Of a DNA stretch of 64,000 bases, positions 53,335-61,669 are shown piece by piece (position 1 is the first letter of the stretch; the number at the start of each line of letters is the position of its first letter). A program made the position numbers and the translations under genes. The notes beneath the pieces were generated by a model. The model worked only from the letters and a program-made list of their open reading frames with translations, was not told where the DNA came from and made no database searches. The stretch spans positions 868,001-932,000 of the forward strand of contig CAWDDW010000001.1 of assembly GCA_963801185.1 (NCBI GenBank). The letters run 5' to 3'. The stretch comes from Palsa-601 sp963801185 (GTDB lineage Bacteria > Actinomycetota > Acidimicrobiia > Acidimicrobiales > Bog-793).

Positions 53335-54412
53335 ACTCCTGCATGACGGAGACGAACTGCGGAGGGTCCTGCACGAGGGCCGCGTAGCCTGTGCCGTTCC
53401 AGATGTAGTGCTGGGATCCGGGGACGGCCGCGCTGAGAGAAGCGGCGTCGTCCACAGGGAACACGGCGTCGTCTCTACCTGCAACGATGAGAACCGGGAG
53501 CCGCAGGCTTTGGAGGCCGCTCGCTGCATCGTTGCCGCGCCAGTAGTCGGCTTCGAGGCGGGCCTGTCCCGAGATGGTCTCGCTCGTCACGTCATCTGGC
53601 ACCTGCGCTGCCAGCTCGCGCAACCACTGGTGACGGGCGGTCGAGTCGGAGGGCGGGAACATCACCCGAGAGATCGCGGCCGGCGTCGACGTCGGCGAGC
53701 TGAGCAAGCGCGCGACGGCAGCCTTCATCGGTTGGCTTCCTGCGGTCGGCAAGCCGGTGTCCACGAGGACGAGGTCGCTCACGAGGCCGGGGTGGCGCTC
53801 TGCCAAGGCCACCGCGATCTGGCCACCCATACCCCACCCGAGCACCACGGGTTTCGAGAGGCCAAGCTCGTCCGACAGCCCGGCCGACATGTCGGCGAGC
53901 CAGTCGATCGAGAGTGGGGCCGTCGGCCCGCCGGAGTAGCCGACGCCCGGCAGGTCGAACATCGTCACCCGGTAGTGCTGGTCGAGCGCCTGGATAAGCG
54001 TGGGCGACCACCAGGTCATCGATGCGTCCTGCCCGGCGATGAGGAGGAGCGAGGCCCCGGAACCCGACTGCCGGTAGCCGATGGGCACGACCCTCTTGTA
54101 GGCAGTCGTCCCCGGAAGCGGCACTTCGGTCGTCGTGAGCCCCTTCGGCACGGCCATAACGGGGATCCGGCTGACAGATCCGAGGTAGCCGAGGGCGCCG
54201 CCCTCGGTCGTGCCTGCAACGGTCTCCGGCACGATCGTTGTGGTCGTGACCGAGCCCTCGTCTGGAACCGAAGTGGTCGAGCCACCGGCCCCCGATGGCC
54301 CGCTGCACCCGGCGAGCAGCATTCCCGCCACGACGGCGGCCGCACCCGTGCGCCTGAGCCTCGTGGCAGTCAGAGGCCGTCGGGTCAATCGGCCCACCGG
54401 AGCTTTTGGCAT
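53324..54412 (-). CDS. Lipoprotein alpha/beta-hydrolase-fold protein lacking catalytic Ser and His
   Basis: 362 residues. The signal peptide with lipobox (VVAGMLLAGC, Cys36) predicts an anchored extracellular protein. A Ser/Thr-rich linker to about 65 leads into a hydrolase fold. The fold has LLLIAGQDASMTWW, FDLPGVGYSGGP, VVLGWGMGGQIAVALAERHP and LPVLIVAGRDDAVFP. The nucleophile elbow is GWGMG (residue 194 Gly) where GxSxG is expected. The C-terminal catalytic His is Tyr343 in GTGYAALVQDP; only the acidic residue (Asp314/315) stays. It is therefore probably not a hydrolase but a binding protein. The ATG 54,412 lies inside the end of hpnA on the same strand. Confidence 0.8.
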   Translation of the reverse strand: MPKAPVGRLTRRPLTATRLRRTGAAAVVAGMLLAGCSGPSGAGGSTTSVPDEGSVTTTTIVPETVAGTTEGGALGYLGSVSRIPVMAVPKGLTTTEVPLPGTTAYKRVVPIGYRQSGSGASLLLIAGQDASMTWWSPTLIQALDQHYRVTMFDLPGVGYSGGPTAPLSIDWLADMSAGLSDELGLSKPVVLGWGMGGQIAVALAERHPGLVSDLVLVDTGLPTAGSQPMKAAVARLLSSPTSTPAAISRVMFPPSDSTARHQWLRELAAQVPDDVTSETISGQARLEADYWRGNDAASGLQSLRLPVLIVAGRDDAVFPVDDAASLSAAVPGSQHYIWNGTGYAALVQDPPQFVSVMQEFTG

Positions 54413-55471
54413 CGCCGCTCCGTCACATAACCGTTTTCCACGAACCATCGGGCTGACCGCTCTAGTGCCTCCAGCGCCGGCCTGGAGCTGTAGCCCAGCT
54501 CGGCTCGGGCCCGTGAGTCGTCGTAAATCATCTTCGTCGTAGCCATTTTCGCGCCTTCGAGCGGCACCGACGGCGGGCGCCGAGCAAGGCGGCCCTCGAC
54601 TATCTCGGACAGGCGTGCCGCCGTGAGGGCGGCCCCGGCCGGGACCCGGATCGTCGGACAGCGCCAAGCCGGTGATGTCGGCGAGCATTGCGAGGATGTC
54701 GCGAAACGATTGGTTCTCGCCTCCCAGCACGTAGCTGCGGCCCTGGCCACCCCGCTCCGCCGCCAGCAGGTGGCCGGCCGCGACGTCGTCCACGTCCACC
54801 ACGTTCATGGCGGTGTCGACGTAGCCAGGGATCCTCCCGTTCAAGAAGTCGAGGATTGTTCGACCTGTCGGCGTCGGGGCCCGATCCCTCGGCCCGACGG
54901 GGAGGGTGGGTTGGACGAGGACGACCGGCTGACCCTCAGCCGCGGCACGCAGGACCTCGTGCTCGGCCACGTACTTCGAGCGCTTGTACGAACCGAAGAG
55001 GTGCTCTACGCGCGGCCAGTCGGACTCCCGCGCCGGGCGAGCAGCCTCGAGCGTTCCCCGGCGGGCGTTGTGGTCGAGACCGATCGTGCCGACGGTGCTC
55101 GTGTAGATGACCCGTTCGGCGCCGGCTTGCCGGGCCGCATGCAAGACGTTGAGAGTGCCGCCGACGTTGACGTCGTAGAAGTCGTTGGGGTCCCTCGCCC
55201 AGAAACGGTAAAGAGCCGCTACATGGAAGACCAGTCGGCACCCGGCAGCCGCGGCGACGATGGCCGAGTCGTCACGCAGGTCCGCCTCGATCTTCGTGAC
55301 CTCGAGCCCGTGGAGGCTCGCCTCGTCGGCACCTGGCTGAACGGCTGCGACCACTTCCGCGCCCCGATCGAGCAAGGCCCGGGTGATGGCTGAGCCTATG
55401 AATCCGGTCGCGCCGGTGACGAGGACGCGGTCTCCCGGAAAGATGTCCCGGGCACTTCGTTCGGCGTCCAC
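54385..55471 (-). CDS. hpnA: Hopanoid-associated sugar epimerase HpnA (frameshifted)
   Basis: Extended SDR of the HpnA type, 361 residues after repair. The NAD loop is VTGATGFIGSAI, followed by LVFHVAALYRFWARDPNDFYDVNVGGTLNVL, VIYTSTVGTIGL and the catalytic YKRSKYVAE. The family signature PVGPRDRAPTPTGRTILDFLNGRIPGYVDT...VVDVDDVAAGHLLAAERG...YVLGGENQSFRDIL is complete. The frame changes at 54,644-54,650 (one extra base), after which VPAGAALTAARLSEIVEG continues. GTG 55,471 starts four bases after the hpnO stop. HpnA homologues act on hopanoid side chains; the exact step is not settled from sequence. Confidence 0.83.
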
Positions 55472-55475
55472 TCCT

Positions 55476-56855
55476 TTAGCGGCGAAGCGCGCTCTTCGCC
55501 AGCGTCTTTCCGAATTCGAAGACGAGCGACGAGTTGCGGTGTGCGTCACCGAGGACATCGTCGAGAGCTTCGACGAAATAATCGATCTCCTCCTGGCCGC
55601 AGATGAGTGGCGGGAGGAGCTTCACGATGTTCACGTTGTCGGCCGCGACCTGCGTCAAGATGCGATGGCGGCCGAACAGCGGTCCCACGATGAGCTGGGA
55701 GAACAGTCCCTTCCGTGCACCTTCGAGCATCCTCCACCGCGACTTGAGCCTGAGAGAGGTCGGCTCGCCGAAGACGAGGCCGATCATGAGCCCTTTGCCG
55801 CGGACCTCGTGGAACAGCTCGTACTTCTCGACGAGCGGGTCGAGCGCCTTCTCGAAGGCCTCCCCCGATACGCGGGCTCGGTCGACGATCTCTTCATCGT
55901 CGATCGCCTGCAACGTCGCGAGCCCGGCGACCATGGCGAGCTGATTGCGCCCGAACGTCGTCGAGTGCACCACGGCCCGTTCCATGCTCGAGTACACGCG
56001 ATCGAAGATCTCGGCCGAGCACGCCGTCGCCCCGACCGGCACGTAACCGCCGGACAGCGCCTTTGACACCGTGACGATGTCGGGGCGCAACCCGTAATGC
56101 TCGTGCGCCCACATCTTCCCCGTGCGCCCGAGCCCGGTCTGCACCTCGTCTGCGATGAAGAGGGTGTTGTGCTGCCGGCACAACTTTTCGGCGGCGGACC
56201 AGTACTCCTCGCTGGCCATGTAGACGCCCTTGCCTTGGATGATCTCGACCACGAACGCCGCCACGTCGCCCCGTCTGAGCTCGCGCTCGAGCATCGCCAG
56301 GTCGCCGAACCCCACCGCGTCGCAGCCGGGCAGGAGGGGCCCGAAACCCTCACGGAACTCCTTCCCACCGTTCAGCGAGAGCGCACCGTTCGTGAGGCCG
56401 TGAAAGGCGTGCTCGGCGTAGAGCACCCTCGGTCGTCCGGTCGCGGACTTGGAGAACTTGATCGCGGCCTCGATCGCCTCGGCTCCGGAGTTCGAGAAGA
56501 AGCAGCGCCCGATGCCGTCGTGCATCCTGCCGATCAAGGCCTCGGCGAGAAGCCCGGGCAGCAGAGCGCAGTCGAGCTGCACGAGATTCGGCAGGTCCAT
56601 GTCGAGCGCGTCGTGCAGGGCTTTCTTGACCACCGGGTGCGATCGCCCTAGCGCGTAGACGCCGAAGCCGGAGAGGAAGTCCAGGTACCGGTCTCCGTTA
56701 CGGTCGATCAGGTAGCAACCCTCGCCTCGCTCGTAGAACCTGTCAAAACCGATGGTCTTCAGGACGCGTGCAAGCTGCGGGTTCAAGAACTCCTGGTGAA
56801 GCTTGAAATTCTCGCCCCTGCGGGCATCGATCAACGACTCGAGATCGAAACTCAT
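55476..56855 (-). CDS. hpnO: Class III aminotransferase, HpnO-like
   Basis: 459-residue PLP aminotransferase. The N-terminus SLIDARRGENFKLHQEFLNPQLARVLKTIGFDRFYERGEGCYL and the C-terminus ILTQVAADNVNIVKLLPPLICGQEEIDY...FEFGKTLAKSALRR match aminobacteriohopanetriol synthases (HpnO) as I know them. Active-site parts are FFSNSGAEAIEAAIKF, LYAEHAFHGLTNGALSL, DEVQTGLGRTGKMWA and the PLP Lys in VSKALSGGYVPVGA. The ATG 56,855 follows GGAGGG. hpnA follows by four bases. A TACGCT -10 box at 56,885-56,880 sits in the divergent promoter shared with the lysine aminotransferase gene. Confidence 0.8.
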   Translation of the reverse strand: MSFDLESLIDARRGENFKLHQEFLNPQLARVLKTIGFDRFYERGEGCYLIDRNGDRYLDFLSGFGVYALGRSHPVVKKALHDALDMDLPNLVQLDCALLPGLLAEALIGRMHDGIGRCFFSNSGAEAIEAAIKFSKSATGRPRVLYAEHAFHGLTNGALSLNGGKEFREGFGPLLPGCDAVGFGDLAMLERELRRGDVAAFVVEIIQGKGVYMASEEYWSAAEKLCRQHNTLFIADEVQTGLGRTGKMWAHEHYGLRPDIVTVSKALSGGYVPVGATACSAEIFDRVYSSMERAVVHSTTFGRNQLAMVAGLATLQAIDDEEIVDRARVSGEAFEKALDPLVEKYELFHEVRGKGLMIGLVFGEPTSLRLKSRWRMLEGARKGLFSQLIVGPLFGRHRILTQVAADNVNIVKLLPPLICGQEEIDYFVEALDDVLGDAHRNSSLVFEFGKTLAKSALRR

Positions 56856-56879
56856 CAACCCTCCGATCGGACGCTGCCC

Positions 56880-56885
56880 AGCGTA
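56880..56885 (-). promoter_or_regulatory. -10 box for hpnO
   Basis: TACGCT on the minus strand, 24 bases before the hpnO ATG at 56,855, leaving room for its GGAGGG ribosome site. Confidence 0.35.
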
Positions 56886-56903
56886 GTTGGAGCGGTCCTC
56901 TAC

Positions 56904-56909
56904 TAGGCT
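56904..56909 (+). promoter_or_regulatory. -10 box, leaderless promoter of the lysine aminotransferase gene
   Basis: TAGGCT (TANNNT) is seven bases before ATG 56,917. No ribosome site is visible before that ATG, consistent with a leaderless message. Confidence 0.4.
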
Positions 56910-56916
56910 CCGGCGC

Positions 56917-58327
56917 ATGTCTGCTCCTCTCCGACAGCGTGGTCGGGAGGGTCGGGAAGACGGCGTCGAACCCGTCGTGGGCCGGCGCGCCCAGGTCGAG
57001 ATCGAACCGGCCGACGTGCATGAGGTCCTCTCCCGCCACCTCCTCGTCGATGCGTTCCCGCTCGTCCTCGACCTCAAGGAGAGCCACGGCTCGTGGCTCG
57101 TGGACGCCCGTGACGGGACCGAGTACCTCGACTTCTACACCTTCTTCGCCTCATTGCCCCTCGGCCTCAACCCCCCGGGTCTCGTCGGCGACGGCGAGTT
57201 CCTGCGGAAGCTTGCCGCCGTTGCGGTCAACAAGCCGGCCAACTCCGACATAGCGACGATCGAACTCGCCCGCTTCGCGCACACCTTCGATCGCGTGCTC
57301 GGCATTCCCGAGCTGCCGCACCTGTTCTTCGTAGAGGGCGGAGCGCTTGCCGTGGAGAACGCTCTCAAGGTCGCCTTCGACTGGAAGTCACGAAAGAACG
57401 AGAGCGCCGGGCGCTCGCGTGACCTCGGCACAAAGGTGATGCACCTTCAGCACGCCTTCCATGGTCGCAGCGGTTACACGATGTCTCTCACCAACACCGA
57501 TCCAGTCAAGGTGGACCGTTACCCGAAGTTCGACTGGCCGAGGATCTCCTCACCGGCGATCACCTTTCCGATCGCCGACCACCTGACCGAGCTTCGAGGC
57601 GGCGGAGAGCCGGTCGCTCGCCGAAGCGGAGGCGGCGTTCGAGGCCAATCCGCACGACATTGCATGCTTCATCGCAGAGCCGATCCAGGCCGAGGGCGGC
57701 GACCGCCACCTGCGAATGGAGTTCTTGAAGGCTATGCAGGATCTTTGCGTGCACTACGACGCGTTGTTCGTCTTGGACGAGGTGCAGACGGGATGCGGCG
57801 TCACGGGATCGCCCTGGTGCCACCAACAGCTCGGGCTCGAGCCAGATGTCGTGGCGTTCGGGAAGAAGGTCCAGCTCGGCGGGATCATGGCAGGGCGGCG
57901 CGTCAACGAGGTCGAGCAGAACGTCTTTCGCGTCCCCGGCCGCATCAACTCGACGTGGGGAGGCAACCTCGTCGACATGGTGCGATCGACCAGATTGCTC
58001 GAGCTCATCGACGAGAGTGACGCGATCACGAATGCCCGCGAGGTGGGCGCGCACTTGCTCGCACGGGTCGAGAAGCTCGCCGCCGACCACCCCCTCATCG
58101 TGGGTAATCCGCGGGGGCGGGGGCTGCTCGCCGCACTCGACGTTGCCTCCGTCGCGCGGCGCAGCGAGATCTTGCAGTGCATACGGGACGACGAGCACGT
58201 CCTGATGCTCGGTTGCGGAGAGCGCTCGATCCGGTTCCGACCTGCGCTCTCGGTGACGACAGCCGAGATCGACCTCGGCTGTGACGCATTCGAGCGGGTC
58301 CTCGCGCGAGCCGAGGGGCGCTCGTGA
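56917..58327 (+). CDS. lat: L-lysine 6-aminotransferase (frameshifted)
   Basis: Class III aminotransferase that converts lysine to alpha-aminoadipate semialdehyde. LAT hallmarks: YLDFYTFFASLPLGLNPPGL, NKPANSDIATIELARF, PHLFFVEGGALAVENALKVAFDWKSRKN, HAFHGRSGYTMSLTNTDPVKVDRYPKFDWPRI. After TELRGGGE the frame changes (one extra base, 57,590-57,615) to SLAEAEAAFEANPHDIACFIAEPIQAEGGDRHLRMEFLKAMQ. DEVQTGCGVTGSPW and the PLP Lys region VVAFGKKVQLGGIMAG follow. Repaired length is about 469 residues. The start ATG 56,917 has a leaderless -10 box. The stop overlaps the next gene's GTG (GTGA), a dehydrogenase expected to use its product. Confidence 0.88.
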
Positions 58328-59886
58328 CCACTAGGCGATGCTCATCGATCATCGGCGGAAAGCCCTCGGGCGACGACTCGGGCGGCCGTCTTCAGTCGAC
58401 CAACCCCGCCCGGCTCGAGGACACCGTGGCGGACGTGGCGCTAGCGGGCGCGGAGACATTCGTCGAGGCCGCACGCGCCGCCAAGGCGGCGCAGCGCTCT
58501 TGGGCAGCAGTGCCGGCACCGGTGCGCGGACGTGTGATCGCAGAGGCAGGCCGGATAGTGGAAGCGAACAAGGACGCCCTCGCGCGGCTCGTCACCCGCG
58601 AGGTCGGCAAACCGCTTGCCGAGTCCCTCGGAGAGGTGCAGGAGATCATCGACACCTGCGACTTCTTCCTCGGCGAAGGCCGCCGCCTCTACGGCGAGAC
58701 CGTCCCCTCCGAGATGAAGGACAAGGCGCTGTTCACCTTCCGGGTGCCCGTCGGGAACGTAGCCGTGATCACCGCCGGCAACTTCCCCGTCGCCGTGCCC
58801 TCTTGGTACCTCGTGCCGGCCCTCGTTTGCGGCAACAGCGTGGTGTGGAAGCCGGCGGAGTACGCATCCGGCGTGGCGACGGCGCTGTACGAGTGTCTCG
58901 TCGCCGGTGGCCTCCCAGACGGAGTGTTGAACCTCGTGCTGGCAGAGGGACCCGCGACCTTCTCCGGCCTCGAGATGGCACTGTCGCAGCAGCTAGTGGA
59001 CAAGGTCGGGTTCACCGGATCGTCGGCGGTCGGCTCCGCCATCGGTGAGCTGTGCGGGCGCCACCTGCAGTCCGCCTGCCTCGAGCTCGGGGGCAAGAAC
59101 CCCATGGTGATCATGCCCGACGCCGACCTCGAGCTCGCGGTCGAAGGCGCCCTCTTCTCGGGCTTCGGCACGGCAGGGCAGCGATGCACGTCCCTCGGCA
59201 CGGCGATCGTGCACGAGTCGGTGCACGACGAGTTCCTCGGGAAGCTCGTGGGTCGCCTCGAGACCTCGGCCATCGGCGACCCTCTCAAAGAGGTGCTGTA
59301 CGGCCCGATGCTCGACGAGCGCTTTGCCGCTCGATTCGAGGAGTACCTGCAGGCGCTCATCCTGCCGCACCACCGCGTTCTGGGGAGCTCCGCTACTGGG
59401 CGGATCACGTCCGGGTCGCCGAGGGCCGGTTTCTTGGGGGATCCCGATACCGGGGTCTTCTGCCACCCGTCGATCGTCGACGGCGTGACCATCGAGGACG
59501 AGATCGCGCGGACCGAGACCTTCGGGCCGATGATCGGCGTCGCAACCTTCGGTGACTTCGACGACGCGATGGCGCTCGCCAACTGCTCGGGCTACGGGCT
59601 TTCGTCGTCGATCTACACGGGCTCGCCGCAGGCTGCCTTCTACTTCCGGTCCCGCATCTCGGCCGGCATGGTGTCGGTCAACAACTCGACGTCGGGAGCC
59701 GAGGCTCACCTGCCCTTCGGGGGCAACGGGAAGTCCGGCAACGGCTCGCGGCAGTCGGGCAGGTGGGTGCTCGACCAGATGACCCGGTGGCAGTCGATGA
59801 ACTGGGACTACTCGGGCCGATTGCAAAAGGCGCAGATGGACACCGACACCGTCGTCGCTGACCGGGACTTCCGCGTGCTGCCCTGA
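58324..59886 (+). CDS. Alpha-aminoadipate semialdehyde dehydrogenase-type ALDH
   Basis: 520-residue aldehyde dehydrogenase of the ALDH7/antiquitin-like group. The motif GFGTAGQRCTSLGTAIVH holds the nucleophile Cys, LELGGKNPMVIMPDADLELA the general base, TAGNFPVAVPSWYL the cofactor loop and TETFGPMIGVATF the hinge. The GTG at 58,324 overlaps the lat stop, so both are co-translated. With LAT it forms the route lysine to aminoadipate semialdehyde to alpha-aminoadipate. In some actinomycetes that pair feeds beta-lactam synthesis. No beta-lactam genes are seen here, so lysine catabolism is the safer reading. Confidence 0.85.
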   Translation: MTTRRCSSIIGGKPSGDDSGGRLQSTNPARLEDTVADVALAGAETFVEAARAAKAAQRSWAAVPAPVRGRVIAEAGRIVEANKDALARLVTREVGKPLAESLGEVQEIIDTCDFFLGEGRRLYGETVPSEMKDKALFTFRVPVGNVAVITAGNFPVAVPSWYLVPALVCGNSVVWKPAEYASGVATALYECLVAGGLPDGVLNLVLAEGPATFSGLEMALSQQLVDKVGFTGSSAVGSAIGELCGRHLQSACLELGGKNPMVIMPDADLELAVEGALFSGFGTAGQRCTSLGTAIVHESVHDEFLGKLVGRLETSAIGDPLKEVLYGPMLDERFAARFEEYLQALILPHHRVLGSSATGRITSGSPRAGFLGDPDTGVFCHPSIVDGVTIEDEIARTETFGPMIGVATFGDFDDAMALANCSGYGLSSSIYTGSPQAAFYFRSRISAGMVSVNNSTSGAEAHLPFGGNGKSGNGSRQSGRWVLDQMTRWQSMNWDYSGRLQKAQMDTDTVVADRDFRVLP

Positions 59887-59893
59887 CTACGGG

Positions 59894-61631
59894 TCAAGCC
59901 CTCGCCGGGCCGGCCGGCGGGCGCGAAGTGCCGGTGTACGGCCGCCCCATCGGGCCGATGGCATCGAGGTCCACCTCGACCAGGAACGGCCCGCGGGACT
60001 CGAGCGCGGCCTTCATCGCCTTCCCGAAGGCCTCGGCCGTCCCGACACGCTCTGCTTGGACGCCGAGCGAGCGGGCGAGCGCCGGGAAGTCCGGGCGACC
60101 GAGATCCACTCCGATCCGGCGGTCGTACTGACGGTCCTGGATGTTGCGGAGGATGCCGTAGCCCCCGTCGTTGAAGAGCGCCACGACGACTGGAAGCTGC
60201 TCCTCGGCGAGCGTCGCCAGCTCCGAGGCCGTCAGCATGAAGCCGCCGTCGCCCACCATGCAGATGACCGGCTCGCCCGCGGTGCCCACTGCGGCTCCGA
60301 GCGCGTGTGCAAGCCCGAGACCGATGGCAAAGCCGTTCGGCATGATCGCCGTCCGGGTACGCCTGACCGGGAGCAGGCGGTTCCCCCAGGTGTACGCGGG
60401 AATGGTGGAGTCCTTCACGACGACCGTGTCCACGCCTACCAGGGCAGTCAGCTCGTCGAGGAGTGCCTCCTGTGCTCCGAGGGTTCCGCGCAGGCGTGCA
60501 CGGGCTGAGGCCCCGACCGAAGCGATCCTCGCGAGCCAGGCTGGATCCGGCCCCCCCGGCGGGTGCGCCATCTGCTCGACGCCGAGAAGGACATGTGCAA
60601 GGACCTTTTTCGCGTCGCCCGTGGCCGTGACGGAGGCCTCGTAGTTCCGGCCCGGGATCTCGGGGTCGAGGTCGATCTGGAGGAGGTTCGCAGGGAGCTC
60701 CATCTTCCAGTTCTCGGTGTTGGTGCCCTGGTAGCGGGTCCCTATGCCGATAAGCAGGTCCGCCTCCTTCACGAGCTCACGCACGTCTGGGTCCCAAGGG
60801 AGGTTGCCGATGCAGAGGGGGTCATCCTCGGGAAGAATCCCGCGGGCGTTCGGGCTCGTGATCACGCCTGCGCCGATCCGGCGGGCGAGCGCGGCGACTT
60901 CGTTCTCGGCGCCCGCTCGAACCGCGCCGCCGCCGGCCCAGACGAGCGGCGACCGTGAGCCAGCGATGGCGCGGGCTGCGTCGTCCCAGCTCTCGTCCAC
61001 AGTCCCGGCGTCGTCCTCGACCGCGAGCGGCGCCGGTTGCCACGCCTCTCGTGCGACGTCGGCGTACTGCAGGTCGATCGGCAGCTCGACCGAGACCGGG
61101 CCGAAAGGCGCTCTCAACGCGAGGCTCACGGCGTCTGCCACGGTCGCAGCGATCGAATCAGGTGTCCTCGCGCGAAGCACCTGCTTGGAGAGGGCGGCGA
61201 GCATCGCCGGCTGATGCGGCACCTCGTGTATGAACCCCCGGCCCCCATCGAGGAATCGAGTCTCGATCTGACCCGTCAGATGGAGGACGGGCGTGCCGGA
61301 GACGAAGGCCTCGAGGAGGCCCCCCATTGCGTTCGCGGCGCCGGGTCCGGTCGAGGTGATGAACACTCCGAGCTTGCCGGTCACGCGCGAGTACCCGTCT
61401 GCGGCGGCGGCGGCGGCCTGCTCATGGCGGACCGTGACCACCCGGATGGTTCCCCGCCGCTTCGAGCGCGTCGTAAGTAGGCAGGTTGTGGACACTCGGG
61501 ATACCGAACACGACCTCAACGCCGGCCCACTCGAGCACGTCGACGACGGCATCGCCTCCGGTGTGGATGACCAGGTCATCACGCCCGCTCCGCACGTTCA
61601 CCCTCGCAAAGGTAGTCACGGCTCGAGGCAT
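59894..61631 (-). CDS. Thiamine-diphosphate enzyme, acetolactate synthase-like (frameshifted)
   Basis: About 578 residues. The N-terminal domain DDLVIHTGGDAVVDVLEWAGVEVVFGIPSVHNLPTYDALEAAG runs in one frame to 61,455, where one extra G in a GGGG run shifts it. The continuation TIRVVTVRHEQAAAAAADGYSRVTGKLG carries the ThDP-activating Glu. The ThDP/Mg motif is GDGGFMLTASELATLAEEQLPVVVALFNDGGYGILRN. The middle domain resembles acetolactate synthase-like and benzoylformate-decarboxylase-like proteins. There is no small subunit nearby, and the FAD segment is not obvious, so a biosynthetic acetolactate synthase role is unlikely. The start ATG 61,631 is tentative. Confidence 0.82.
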
Positions 61632-61656
61632 CCCCGGCCAACGCGCACCCCTTGAG

Positions 61657-61662
61657 TATCTT
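61657..61662 (+). promoter_or_regulatory. -10 box, leaderless promoter of the SbcD-like gene
   Basis: TATCTT lies seven bases before ATG 61,670. This supports that ATG over the in-frame TTG at 61,652, which would precede the box. Confidence 0.4.
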
Positions 61663-61669
61663 CCGATCG

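Noticed and set aside
53324..55471. One long fusion protein of epimerase plus lipoprotein hydrolase
   Set aside because: The frames join only because of the one-base shift in hpnA; the hydrolase has its own ATG, signal peptide and lipobox.
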